Shown piece by piece: positions 23,701 through 31,552 of a DNA stretch of 64,000 nucleotides. The notes under the pieces are model-generated. The model did no database searches. It was given only the letters and a program-made list of their open reading frames with translations, and was not told the origin of the DNA. How positions within the stretch are numbered: position 1 is the stretch's first letter; each line of letters begins with the position of its first letter. This stretch comes from Lytechinus variegatus (lineage: Eukaryota > Echinodermata > Echinoidea > Temnopleuroida > Toxopneustidae): contig NC_054740.1 in NCBI RefSeq assembly GCF_018143015.1, positions 72,809,856-72,873,855 on the forward strand. The letters are read 5' to 3'. Made by a program: the position numbers and the translations under genes.

Positions 23701-26690
23701 TAATAATTTTCAGACTTTTTATTGGCGTGTAGTTTTTGTGGTAAATAATGCGCGAAATAAATTTCGGCGCGAACGGCGGCCGAGATACATCTCAAATAGC
23801 CCAGTCCTTTTTAGGGTTAACATTTTTTAAAACTAATATTTGATTTAAACTAAGTGACCATGCAAGTCCGAATGTTTTATTTTTCTCACCCAAAAAGGAT
23901 TTTTCTTATACTATCTTTAAATCCAATCAAGATTTATACATAAAATATTGCATTAATTATACTGGCAGGTGGAGAACGCGGACCAGACATAGAAAAAATC
24001 AAGCCAAGTGAACAGGAAGAAATACATTGTGCTGTCTTTGTGTACAAAAAGTCGTAAGTCAATTTCATTCTTCATTAGAAATTAAGCACATTTGGTTTAT
24101 GTCAAATTCAAAAGGCCTCCTATACTCCAACTTAGATATGTATTTAGCGTATGCGGATCCAGGGGGGCGAGGCCCCCCCCCCCCCCTATTGGCAGAAAAT
24201 AAAAAGAATCTTTCATGTCACTATATAAATTTTTCGCTCGCGCTTCGCGCTTGCGTTGCCTCTAGGTGATTTTCATATCTTGTTCAATATGGAGTTTGAA
24301 TATCAAGTTTGGATGTCAATATAGAAAACCCGGGATATATAACATATTTCACCTCGGAAATCGAACTTTCATTATTTTGTGTGATTTACAAATTTATTTT
24401 AAAAAGTGCTCTGTAAAAATGTCAGTTTTATGGCCTGATTATCAACATTTTCTGGTCGGGCTGCGCGCTCGAAAATTTTGATTAATCAGGTAAGTATAAT
24501 TTTCTTGTAGTCCATCAAGTTTTCAAAATATTTCTTTTCAGGTCTGATTGTCAAAACGTATCAGCTAGCGCACCACGCTCGCATTTTGTTTGGCGAGTTA
24601 TGTATGTTTCAATACTGATTATACAACAAACTACTTAAAATCCCATTTTCATGACAGGTTATCAAAAAATTTTGCTTGCGATTTGCTCTGGCATAAATGG
24701 TTAAAAATATATTAATTGATGCATCCTATTTATGATTACAACATGCTTGAAATGTCCAGTTTTTAGGCCGTAATATCATCAAATTTCGTGCCCTCAATAT
24801 GCATTAACGAATAAGATATTATTTTAGAAATTAAATTGTCCCCTTTGTTTTATCTCGCGCTTCGCAAGAGCAATAGGAAGATAGTCATCGTTTTCATAAT
24901 GATAACATGTCCTAAGGACATTATACATTCTATTCTAAAGTATTTGTACTAACAAAAATATCTTTTTTATCTAGTCCATTCAGTTGGCAATACGGACTTG
25001 CATTCATTGGGGACTTCGCCAAGGAGGTCAGGCAACACACTGGTATGTAGGTTTATTTCCAATTTCGTCTAATGCCAATTTGTCCAATTGCCAACTCGTC
25101 TACTATCATTATTTTGGTCTACCATCAGTTCATCCACTCAACACATGGTCTACTTTAATTTAGTTTAATTACATTTCGCCTTATAATCAGTTGGTCCAAT
25201 AGCCATTTAGTCCATACACCATGTGGTCGCATTGGACTTAGTGTTATATTGTGCAACATGAATGAAAAAGAAATGGATATTAAACCTACTGGTCATGAGA
25301 CGAAAGTGTCATGGACGAAATGGTGATTTGACGAAGTGATGACTGGATCAAATGGTTGTTAGACGAAATGTTGATGGACGGAATGGCATTAGACTACATG
25401 AAAGTATACCATGTGGTGAGTGGACGAGTTGGCAGTAAATGAATTGGCAATTTACCGGTATGGTATTGTTACTCTCGACACCCTGAAACCGTTGAGGCAT
25501 ATGGCACTCAAAATGTATTTGCATTGTCGACATAATATGTCGACAATGCAAATTAGCCCCGCAGCTGGTATCTCATTCATGAATCACATGTAAGATCTTA
25601 TAAAAAAAATCTTACTGAAGGGTGGCAAAGGCAATCAAGCAACCTCAGTGATTATTCGACAAGATCTGATGTTAACGATCGACTTAATAATGAGGTCTAC
25701 TTGACTATAAATAAGCATCAAGTTGTTTGTAGCATGATAAAACTATGCTCCCCTTAAAACATATAACATACCTTTTTTCAACAAACATCGAGTAAATTAT
25801 CATTTGGTAGAAACTCTAGTTTTTTTGGGGAAAATGTAATTGATCCATGTTCGTGTCAGGAGCGACGTCCTTGCATTAAGGACTTTCACATGAGGGGAAT
25901 GATTCGTGTGCTGAAACCATTGTAAACATTTCTGCTTCCTTACTATGTTTATTGATTTATTGACACAATTTTTAACCTCTTAAGATTTTACAAAATGTTA
26001 TCTTATTTTGCCTACAGATACATGCTTTTTTCCTTATTTTATCAACACACTATCCATAGGCTAATGGATTTTTAGTTTGAAGGATCGATGCGTGATGAAT
26101 CAGCCACCGAGGAAATTTGGTAGCGTGTAGAAGCATTATAGGCCTGTATCTATCACGCTAGAATTGTGTGTTATTTTCGTTATCATTATTAAATGTTCGT
26201 AATATTGGTCTAAAAGAAAAGTTTGAAATGGGTAATCAGGAGTGGTTTAACGAGTGATCGGGGGGGGGGGTCGACCAAACGATGTATAATAAATAAAAAA
26301 AGCGACACAGAATCCAGTTTTTTCCTCCAATTCTATTTTCCTTAAGGTTTGGAAACAACAGTCATCATTTACATGGCTAAAGTCTATAAAACCAGTAACT
26401 AATGAATAATTATGATTTCTAGAAATACAAAGTTAGTGTTTTTGTGTGTGTTCATTCCAGGTCATCCCCCAATGATCGTCATTACCCATGCAGCATCGCT
26501 TACCGAATCGGAAAGATACGACATCAAAACAGAACTTGCTACCCAAGATGTAAATGAGAACGTGTACTTTTTCGAAAATTACACGAAAAACAATTGCTTG
26601 GAAGATGAAGAAAAAAGTGTTGAGTTGCTGAAGTTCCTTGAAGATGCTCTCAGCAATTCTGGAGGTAAGGTGGCGCACAAAGACAGATAA
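5701..26690 (+). CDS. Ig-domain single-pass membrane protein with cytoplasmic IFI44-like GTPase domain (10 coding exons)
   Basis: Gene model joined from 5701-5764, 17059-17361, 17729-18085, 19150-19299, 21492-21572, 21920-22078, 23255-23416, 23969-24053, 24975-25042 and 26461-26690: all GT-AG, phases compatible, one frame, about 552 aa. Order: signal peptide (about 1-22); V-type Ig (about 22-122; C in LPCEF, W in LYW, YTC); C-type Ig (about 130-230; CVVSGFKPDVTLEW, NFTC); transmembrane helix (about 252-277) followed by RKKK stop-transfer; linker; GTPase-like domain (about 318-552). The last has Walker A GEMGAGKSS, DNRG where G3 is expected, IHCAVFVY, THAA where the G4 TKxD is expected, and ENYT near the end. 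IHCAVFVY and the ENYT region resemble the corresponding parts of human IFI44 (IHCVAYV, GNYA). All introns are phase 1 except one phase 2, as expected for shuffled Ig exons. Function (surface recognition coupled to a cytoplasmic GTPase) is inference. Least certain are the 11 kb link from exon 1 to exon 2 and the C-terminus. Confidence 0.68.
6199..6233. repeat. 35-bp AT-only-plus-G/C-spot perfect palindrome
   Basis: Two 17-bp arms (AATAAAGAAAATAAATA and its exact reverse complement) flank a single A, so the segment can extrude as a hairpin. It sits next to ATTT repeats. Confidence 0.8.
6755..7335. repeat. tandem repeat with ~165-bp unit rich in ACTGGTCCAGTT
   Basis: About 3.5 diverged units start near 6757, 6937, 7096 and 7270. 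Each carries TTGATTTTTACTGGTYCAGTT, AATCAACYGGCCCA, a block like ACACCAGTTTGATGAAA, and TTCTTGAACTGGTAT. ACTGG and CCAGT motifs occur in both orientations within a unit, so each unit is itself partly palindromic. Confidence 0.75.
8040..8150. repeat. (GA)n-rich low-complexity tract
   Basis: Imperfect purine run GAGAGAGA/AAGAAG abutting the left end of the following MITE. Confidence 0.8.
8154..8393. mobile_element. MITE with ~33-bp perfect terminal inverted repeats
   Basis: The left end ATATCGTCGGCCTTATGCCA and onward is exactly mirrored at the right end (TGGCATAAGGCCGACGATAT), giving a 240-bp non-coding element, probably with a TA target duplication. The superfamily is not assigned; a Tc1/mariner-like origin is possible. 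Confidence 0.75.
8400..9050. other. AT- and purine-rich non-coding stretch
   Basis: Only low-complexity AAAGAGAAA sequence and T/G runs (8900-9000) are present; no gene or terminal repeat is recognised. Confidence 0.4.
11036..12548. mobile_element. hAT-type MITE nested in the LINE, 8-bp TSD
   Basis: Ends are CAGTGGCGTA...TACGCCACTG, flanked on both sides by TAGTCCAT (11028-11035 and 12549-12556). CAGTG ends with an 8-bp duplication fit the hAT superfamily. The LINE reading resumes exactly across the duplication. No transposase is seen. The interior is a diverged minisatellite in which AATGCGAGCGCGAAGCGCGA-type palindromic blocks recur every 115-230 bp (near 11175, 11295, 11525, 11635, 11868 and 11980). 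Confidence 0.85.
12840..13548. mobile_element. inverted-repeat element made of CACGGATG-type units, nested in the LINE
   Basis: The terminal inverted repeats begin AAAGCCCCTTTTACACCTTC and extend through ACGGA...GATCATCACGG, matching the right end near 13500-13548. The interior is built from short GGATGA/ACACGG/CCCGG words in both orientations. No transposase is present. It interrupts the decayed 5' part of the LINE. Confidence 0.75.
14459..14757. mobile_element. second, internally deleted CCCGGG-ended MITE
   Basis: Ends CCCGGTGGGCCCACTTCCAT and ATGGAAGTGTTCCCCCCGG match the family of 42519-43071, with the diagnostic GTGGATACCA and TGATATCCACTCA blocks just inside. The middle is shorter than in the intact copy. 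Confidence 0.65.
15155..16196. mobile_element. long-arm fold-back MITE with CAGTCAGACTGCAGGTCCC ends
   Basis: The left end CAGTCAGACTGCAGGTCCC matches the right end GGGACCTGCGGTCTGACTG. Inside, long imperfect arms pair, for example TTTAATCGGGTCAAGATCAAA (15521 on) with GATCTTGACCCGATTAAAAG (15800 on), and TATCATGATAAAGCTGAA with TTCAGCTTTATGGTGATATA. The whole 1.04 kb can fold into a hairpin. No transposase. Confidence 0.7.
16776..16925. repeat. short tandem/inverted repeat of GGCGTGACTGGATTCATTCA
   Basis: The block GGCGTGACTGGATTCATTCATTGCAGTCATG occurs three times (near 16813, 16854 and 16894), joined by GCCTTACTTT or CCAAAGTAA. It lies 135 bp upstream of Ig exon 2. Confidence 0.8.
17059..17361 (+). 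CDS. Ig-GTPase gene exon 2: V-type Ig domain
   Basis: The exon lies between a pyrimidine-rich acceptor (TTTCATAG) and donor GTAAGT, both phase 1. It encodes 101 residues with the Ig V pattern: Cys in RLPCEF, Trp in ALYWMN, and DEGEYTCRL as the C-terminal D-x-G-x-Y-x-C motif. Three N-glycosylation sequons are visible (NSSG, NLTV, NSSE). Confidence 0.85.
17362..17728. other. Ig-GTPase intron 2
   Basis: Ordinary short intron with a G10 run; no element recognised. Confidence 0.7.
17729..18085 (+). CDS. Ig-GTPase gene exon 3: second Ig (C-type) domain
   Basis: The exon is 357 nt, phase 1 at both ends, with acceptor TACACAG and donor GTATAG. It encodes CVVSGFKPDVTLEW and, about 50 residues later, NFTCTV, the Cys-Trp-Cys core of a C-set Ig domain. 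Two extra cysteines near the start (NCDP, HLCIV) could form an additional disulphide. A Pro-rich hinge (VPPPST) ends the exon. Confidence 0.85.
18086..19149. other. Ig-GTPase intron 3
   Basis: A 1.06 kb intron without recognised exon, terminal repeat or RNA gene. Confidence 0.65.
19150..19299 (+). CDS. Ig-GTPase gene exon 4: transmembrane segment
   Basis: The exon is 150 nt, phase 1/1. It encodes a short juxtamembrane stalk, then VAIYIFVILLLIAIGIVAL continuing to FVTLLVL, followed by RKKKR. A helix of this length with a basic cytosolic flank predicts a type I single-pass membrane protein. Confidence 0.85.
20483..21382. mobile_element. TGGTCCCACTG-ended MITE cluster in Ig-GTPase intron 4
   Basis: The left end TGGTCCCACTGCACTG and the right end CAGTGAGACCA mirror imperfectly. 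The interior is filled with CGGATG/CATCCG words in both orientations. A second, better-preserved copy lies inside at 20650-20907. The preceding intron part (19300-20480) has an ATT-rich stretch near 19660 but nothing else recognised. Confidence 0.55.
20650..20907. mobile_element. nested TTGGTCCCACTG-ended MITE
   Basis: Ends GGTTTGGTCCCACTGG and CAGTGGGACCAAGCC are near-perfect inverted repeats, giving a 258-bp element of the same family as the sequence it sits in. Confidence 0.65.
21492..21572 (+). CDS. Ig-GTPase gene exon 5: cytoplasmic linker
   Basis: The 81-nt phase 1/1 exon follows acceptor TTTTTTAAAAG and precedes donor GTGAGT. It encodes EVVLNVIPCLRSVYS and MPIPDPEEVRL. No known motif is recognised. 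The exon is supported by the flanking splice sites and phase agreement, but it is short and therefore less certain. Confidence 0.6.
21920..22078 (+). CDS. Ig-GTPase gene exon 6: P-loop (Walker A) exon
   Basis: The exon encodes an amphipathic, possibly coiled-coil start (ELADLRKRLLDFKFKR) and then HIGLFGEMGAGKSSFINSL, a clear GxxGxGKS P-loop preceded by a hydrophobic beta strand. In IFI44 the P-loop is likewise preceded by a charged helix and followed by SFxNSI. Phase 1/1. Confidence 0.85.
22094..22284. mobile_element. 191-bp MITE, ends CATACACWG...
   Basis: The left end CATACACAGCAAAAACTGTGG pairs with the right end CCACAGCTTTTACAGTGTATG. The interior repeats AACACC/GGTGTT words. It lies in Ig-GTPase intron 6 directly after the P-loop exon. 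Confidence 0.7.
22469..23070. mobile_element. fold-back MITE, TTAAAGGGA-type ends
   Basis: The left end TTAAATGGATAGTCCAGGCT pairs with the right end AGCCCGGAACATCCCTTTAA. Long arms also pair: AATCGGATAACAAATAACGA (22553 on) with TCGTTATTTGTTATCCGATT (22968 on), and internal GATGATGTCACATCCCCAC with GTGGGGATGTGACATCATC. 602 bp, non-coding, in Ig-GTPase intron 6. Confidence 0.75.
23255..23416 (+). CDS. Ig-GTPase gene exon 7: G3 region
   Basis: Phase 1/1 exon encoding SQVVGDLESGGGKTIARTV, then SIHIFDNRGMADFQ. The hydrophobic strand plus DNRG occupies the place of the G3 DxxG motif of IFI44-like GTPases (DTMG in human IFI44, from memory). The Thr in KTIAR may be the G2 switch I threonine. Confidence 0.8.
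23700..23816. mobile_element. piggyBac-type MITE end fragment
   Basis: The sequence ending CAAATAGCCCAGTCCTTTTTAGGG/TTAA matches the right end of the element at 57700-58381 (GAAATAGCCCAGTCTATTTAGGG/TTAA), including an upstream GGCCGAGAT block. The other end was not found. It lies in Ig-GTPase intron 7. Confidence 0.45.
23969..24053 (+). CDS. Ig-GTPase gene exon 8
   Basis: The exon enters in phase 1 and leaves in phase 2. It encodes GERGPDIEKIKPSEQEEIHC and AVFVYKKS. The stretch resembles the IFI44 segment SPSLKDRIHCVAYV, which is the main reason for preferring IFI44 over other P-loop families such as the AIG1/GIMAP or IRG GTPases. Confidence 0.75.
24150..24900. mobile_element. hAT-like MITE relative in Ig-GTPase intron 8
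   Basis: It starts near GCGGATCCAGGGGGGCGAGG followed by a C run. Blocks such as CGCTCGCGCTTCGCGC (24235) and CTCGCGCTTCGCAAGAG (24854) resemble the interior of the hAT MITEs at 11036 and 46535. Both ends are eroded and no target duplication is identified. Confidence 0.4.
24975..25042 (+). CDS. Ig-GTPase gene exon 9
   Basis: Short 68-nt exon, phase 2 in and phase 1 out, bounded by TTTATCTAG and GTATGT. It encodes SPFSWQYGLAFIGDFAKEVR and QHTG. By position it corresponds to the helix between IHCVAYV and the G4 strand of IFI44. Confidence 0.65.
25055..25460. repeat. inverted repeat built from GTCTAATGCCAATTTGTCC-type words
   Basis: The left part (CCAATTTCGTCTAATGCCAA, CCAACTCGTCTAC) is mirrored by the right part (GTGGACGAGTTGGCAGT, GAATTGGCAATTTACCGG). 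The interior contains many TGGACGAAATGG and CCATTTAGTCCA words. Probably a fold-back MITE in Ig-GTPase intron 9. Confidence 0.55.
25521..25549. repeat. 29-bp perfect palindrome
   Basis: GCATTGTCGACAT, AAT, ATGTCGACAATGC: 13-bp arms around a 3-nt loop, with two SalI-like GTCGAC sites. The rest of intron 9 (25550-26460) shows nothing else. Confidence 0.75.
26461..26690 (+). CDS. Ig-GTPase gene exon 10: G4-like region and C-terminus
   Basis: The exon follows acceptor TTCATTCCAG and encodes PPMIVITHAASLTESERYDI, later ENVYFFENYTKNN, then LLKFLEDAL. THAA stands where a TKxD/THxD G4 motif would be. The frame ends at TAA at 26688 after KVAHKDR. A consensus donor (GGAG/GTAAGG) at 26665 suggests an alternative spliced end, and a Lys/Glu-rich ORF (26705-26835) follows in another frame. 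Confidence 0.7.
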
Positions 26691-26704
26691 AAAAGGTAAC
26701 GCCT

Positions 26705-26835
26705 ATGAAGTCAAAATCCAAGTCAAAGAAAGAAAAGAAACATAAACAGGAAGAACAACCGTCGACAGTAACTACGAGAGACCCAGTGCTGATAATGCTC
26801 ATGAAAACAAGTAGTCAAGTCAAGAACCCCAACAT
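26705..26835 (+). other. Lys/Glu-rich ORF just 3' of the GTPase stop
   Basis: The reading frame gives KSKSKSKKEKKHKQEEQPST, then VTTRDPVLIML. It is offset in frame from exon 10 and cut off by the left end of the following MITE. It may be an alternative basic C-terminal tail of the Ig-GTPase, reached through the donor at 26665, or simply 3' UTR. The only nearby acceptor-like AG would make an implausibly short 22-nt intron. Confidence 0.3.
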
Positions 26836-27632
26836 CACCGTCAAGTTGGGTATGACTACATTTTTTTTGCTGGAAGTTGTAGTATAGGGTGTCTACTCCC
26901 AGAATCCGATGGGTTCCACCTTGGCACCCTTGGGCATTTTTATTGACGTCATAGGCCACGCCCACTTTCTCACATACCTCTTATATATGATTTTCATATT
27001 TTACAGAATTTACATGTCCTGTTTGGTATCAAATAAAAGCTAATGAAAAATCAAATGCAAATATATGAATTACTGGGAATTTTAATTACGAAAAGGTCAG
27101 TTATAGGTCGTTTAAGGTCATGAAAGGTCAAATTGTCTTACAAATAAAAGTAAGACATATAATGCGGAACATACCATGCTTTAAATACAAACAAGTTAGG
27201 TATTAGATGCATTTTTTGCAAAGGTTAAGTCAGAAATAGAAATCGTCAAAGAGTGAGGAGGTAGAACTCTATACACACCAAATATATCTCAACCAAACAT
27301 GAAATATTTCACATTATATGTTGCATTAATTACATTTGTGGCCCAGTTTGACCTTTTATAACCATAAAATGACCTTTAATTGTCCTGGAATAAATGCCTG
27401 GTGATTCATATAAGTGGATTTTATTTTGAATTTGATTCAATTCGATATCAAATATGATATGTTTATTCCGTTAAATATTTAAGAGGAATGTGAAAAAGTG
27501 TCTAGCCTATGACTTCAATAACAAAAAAATGCCCAAGGCGACCCAGTTGGCATCCATCGGATTCTTGAAGTAGACACCCCATACTACAATTTCCAGCAAA
27601 AAAATCGCAGTCATACGTAACTTGACGGTCAT
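26833..27632. mobile_element. ~800-bp MITE with ~130-bp terminal inverted repeats
   Basis: The left arm CACCGTCAAGTTGGGTATGA...GTAGTATAGGGTGTCTAC...GACGTCATAGGC pairs with the right arm ...GTAGACACCCCATACTAC...CGTAACTTGACGGTCATG. No transposase frame. It abuts, and may have truncated, the 3' end of the Ig-GTPase gene. Confidence 0.75.
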
Positions 27633-27823
27633 GCAACAATTTTGATCATATCTACCCGACGAAAGGGATTCTTTGGAAGGATCTTAGATTGGGTGTGGGG
27701 AAAAGGACTTTTCCACCCCTTTTTTTGTACGTGAGATTTAGAGTTTAATGATTGGTGTGTGCTTGGTTTATACGGAATGATGTTTATTAGCACAAAAGGC
27801 CCTCGGACAAACCCATTTTTTGT

Positions 27824-28315
27824 CTCGCCTGCAGAGCAAAGCGAGACTACAGGTGCTACTTTTCCGACGGCGACGGCATCGTCAACATTTAAATCTTAAC
27901 CCAAAGTTGAGTTTTTGAAATGTCATTATATGGACCTAGTTCATGAAATTTGGGCATAAGGATGATCAAGTATCAGTGAAAAACCTGCATAAGTTGCAGG
28001 TCGCATGACCGAGGTCAAAGACCATTTAAGGTCAATAAACTTTGGCCATATTGGGGTATTTGTTAAATTGCCATCGTTACTTTAAGTGTTTATAGATGTA
28101 TATCGTTCATAGAGAGTGGACATAGGGGTAATCAAGTATCACTGATCATCTTGCACAAATTTTAGGTCACATGATCAGGTTCAATGTCACATATCATCAT
28201 TATGAATGGTGTTTTGTGAATAGCTAGTGTACAGCCGTTATCAAGGCCGTTATCACTGCTGCTACATTGAATCGCGTAATGCAGGCGAGACTGCCAGAGG
28301 CGCTCCGCTTGTCTT
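27824..28315 (+). repeat. dispersed repeat with CTCGCCTGCA ends (relative of 56117-58470)
   Basis: It opens with GTCTCGCCTGCAGAGCAAAG and closes with GCAGGCGAGACTGCCAGAGG. The inside has AAGGTCA/CATGACC words of the family that occupies RPS8 intron 2 in reverse orientation. Unclassified. Confidence 0.55.
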
Positions 28316-28830
28316 GCAGTTCGTTCACGGTCATGGTCAGCCATATGAAAACATAAAGTTTATCACAATTATCTAACATGCATCAGTATAATAATTGGCA
28401 CCAAAGGCGGCATTTATTGTTATAGATCAATTTACAGACAGATGAATGTTAAGTAAAGAGAGACACTTGAAAGAATAATGATAATATTAATATATGCAAC
28501 ATTTATATTGCGCTTAATATGTTATTATGTTACTATGCTATATATTTTCAACAGATACTGTTAATAATTGTTTTTTTCAAAGCATTTCATTACCGCAAAT
28601 GCAAGTCTTATATGAGGTTTAGAATAAACTTACTAGAGATGATGAAGCCGTATTTATGTAACTTTCTACTCAAGGAAATAGTTGGAGAGTCCATGCATTG
28701 TAAAAGACAACTGAAAATGAATGCTTTTAGTCTTTTTTAAACTTGTCCGTCTGACATTAAAACTTTCCTTGATATAAGAATTTACGTGTTATTAACATGA
28801 TGGTTTATACTCTTACAAGTCGCAATTACC
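28316..28830. other. non-coding stretch, nothing recognised
   Basis: Moderately AT-rich; the short ORF at 28519-28740 has no recognisable domain or splice context. Confidence 0.4.
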
Positions 28831-28831
28831 T

Positions 28832-30195
28832 TAATGGTATATGGATGGCTTGTTACGATCGTTTGCGTTCGCGGAGTGGGGATGGCCGCATCCTTTCTGG
28901 AAAACTGGGGGAGCTTTTCTCGAAAGGGTGGGTTAATTGAGGGAGGGGAGTCAAATAAACACACCTTTCGGGACAACCGCTGGAGCCTTTCACGAAAGCC
29001 TGTGTTTAATAGTTTTCTATGAAAATTATAACATAGAATAATAACAATATGATATCAAATATTATTAGACTATTGGTAGAGGTGCACAGATGGGGGGGCT
29101 CGGGCGCCCCCCCCAAAAAAAAAATGACTAAAAATAAAAGAAAAGAAAAGAGAGAGAGGTGAAATAAATCTCTTTAAAAAAAATATTTTTATGTCAAAAT
29201 CTGATACAAAATTTGTTTTTTTTTACATGAAAATATTTTATTGAATTTTTCCGATCTGACATGACCTCTCAAAATTTTGGGCTCATATCACGCCACTGAT
29301 TATTAGGGGGAAAAGAAGAGAGCTTGCAGTTTTTGTGATTTTGAATAGACTTGCATATTAATGAAGTAATTCTAGACCCCCGATAAATGAAAATGAAAAT
29401 ACCAGAAAGTCATATAAAACAATGGAATTATTCTATTCTGAATAAATTAGCATTTGCATAGAAGTGTTATGAAACAAATCAGTGTCGGAGTGAGCCACAG
29501 ATTTTGAAGGGGCTAGATATGACGTATCGGGCAAAATAAAAAAAAAGATGTGAGCGAACATATATTGAGAATTTTTTATCTTAAAAAATATCCAATTATG
29601 ACATGATATAAAGAAAAAAATAAATTTCACCATTCTATCTTTCCCTTTCTTTTTTTTTCATGGTCGTAATTTTTTGTTGTTGCGGAGGGGGGAGTAAGCG
29701 CCAAACCCCCACCCCCTTCATCTGTACATCAATTACTTAGAAACTGGCTTTCCTTCGCAAGCTGCTAACTAGTAGTAAAATAAAAATGGCAGAACCCGCC
29801 GAGACTATTGAAAATAAATAAGCCTAATGAAAATGCGAAAACATTGTTCTTTTCTTCCTCATTCTTTCCTTTTTTTAAAGCAAATATCGGATCGAAGTGT
29901 TCTAAAGATGACACACATGCATCTACACACACCCCCACACTGTAAACCTCACCTCATATGCGGCCTCAACCTCACATAAATTTACACGGATACACAAATA
30001 AACAACTGGTACAAGAGACTACTCAGTACTGCCTTTCGTGAAAAGCTCCCCCGGTTGTCTCGAAAAGGTGCGTTATTTTGACTCCCCTCCCTCAATTCAC
30101 CCTTTCGAGAAAAGCTCCCCCGGTTTTCTCGAAATGGTGCGTCCACCCCCGCTCCATCCCCACTCCGCGAACGCAGACGATCGTAACAAGCCGTA
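28832..30195. repeat. inverted pair of ~175-bp arms around ~1 kb
   Basis: Arm 28832-29005 (TTGCGTTCGCGGAGTGGGGA, CTTTTCTCGAAAGGGTG, GAGGGAGGGGAGTCAAATAA) is mirrored at about 30020-30195 (TTATTTTGACTCCCCTCCCTC, CACCCTTTCGAGAAAAG, TCCCCACTCCGCGAACGCA). It could be a transposon with long terminal inverted repeats. The spacer has no transposase, only low-complexity sequence and a likely hAT-like fragment near 29085-29300. Confidence 0.65.
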
Positions 30196-30603
30196 TAATG
30201 GATGGATGTTATAAACATTTCGTAGAGGGGGGGGGGGGAATTCCCCACTTCTCATCCCCGCTGAATGCGACCATGGACGTCATGTATAATAATAATATGT
30301 ATAATTTTTGGTGGTGGTGGTGCATCGAAATTTTACACATGCACTTATAAACACAATGTCAAAGTTTTTCTCCAATGCTTATATGTTTTCTGTGCTAAAG
30401 CCATGACCACCACGATGGGATCAAACAATAAATTGTGTTGATGCATAAGAGATATTTAAGTGTTGGTGATATATTACTACTTTTACCTTGATCCATGTGT
30501 GTATACATGTACTTAAGTTGACTTAATTCCAAATGTATTTATTTGACACTATGTGTACTTAAGATTTATGTACTTTGGAATGCTACAGCCACACCCTGCA
30601 TGG

Positions 30604-30882
30604 GGGCCCATGCCGCCCATCTTACAAAGACTTGATTGATCCGATCAATCGCAACTATGGAAAGCCAGCAACATAAACATCTAGCATTTTTGTTCAAAAT
30701 ATTTTGTCAATAGAAATGAAGTGTATTCATACATTCACTGTTTTCTTGACAATTTAGGATGATTTTCTTTGCTTTGAAAGGACATTGAGCAAATTTCCTG
30801 AAGAATGAAATTATGACATTGATGGATTTCCATAAGATATTGATCGCCTCTATCGGAACTCTTTGTAAGACGGGGCCCTGGA
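30604..30882. mobile_element. 279-bp MITE, ends GGGCCC...TCTTACAAAG
   Basis: Left GGGCCCATGCCGCCCATCTT...ACAAAGACTTGATTGATCCGA pairs with right GATATTGATCGCCTCTATCGG...CTTTGTAAGACGGGGCCC. The GATTGATCCGATCAATC palindrome and TATGGAAAGCCA are typical of a MITE I recall as widespread in marine invertebrates (from memory, not searched). Confidence 0.65.
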
Positions 30883-31552
30883 GTAGAATATCATGGTGTG
30901 TTAAAGCAGTGAACTATGTATTTGATAATTATTGTATTTGATAATTATGTGCAGCTTGGCTTAAACTTCTTAAGTGGTGTAATAAAGTTTCAATTGCAAA
31001 GGACCCAAGGATCAACCGTGTATCATATCGTTGTGATTCACTATTGTCTTAAAATTGCCTCCACCACCCCCCCCCCCCCCATCATTGCCATTATCCAAAT
31101 CCACCCCTCCCCTTCTCACCTCTTGAGCTCCCACTTCTATCAATCCCCTATCTTCTCTTCAGGTCTTTCTCCTGTGTTCTCTTTCAATTAAACGTTAAAA
31201 AAGTATTGAATTTTAAGTTTAGAGATGTAGGTTAGACAAAAATTTACGCCTCTATGTAAATATTATTTTTCAATGCCAAGAGAGTAAGACGTCAACAAAA
31301 AGTAAATAATCATTTTAAAAAAAGTTAAGGCTATAGCTTAAAAGACGTTCACAACCCAAATTTGGTGGGAGTCCGTCCATAGGGGCCCAGAATGCGGCAT
31401 ATGAATACCTATTAGCCCCATTGAAATGAGTGTAATTGGCCTATTTCAATCTGTTTGGATCTCCTCCCCTTTCTCTTCCGTTCTATTTTTTTTTTCTCTG
31501 TCGCCAGAAAAAAAAATCGTTTTAATACTACTTGCATAGATTCTGAATATTG
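30883..31552. other. non-coding stretch
   Basis: A C13 run near 31068 and AT-rich sequence; nothing recognised. Confidence 0.4.
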
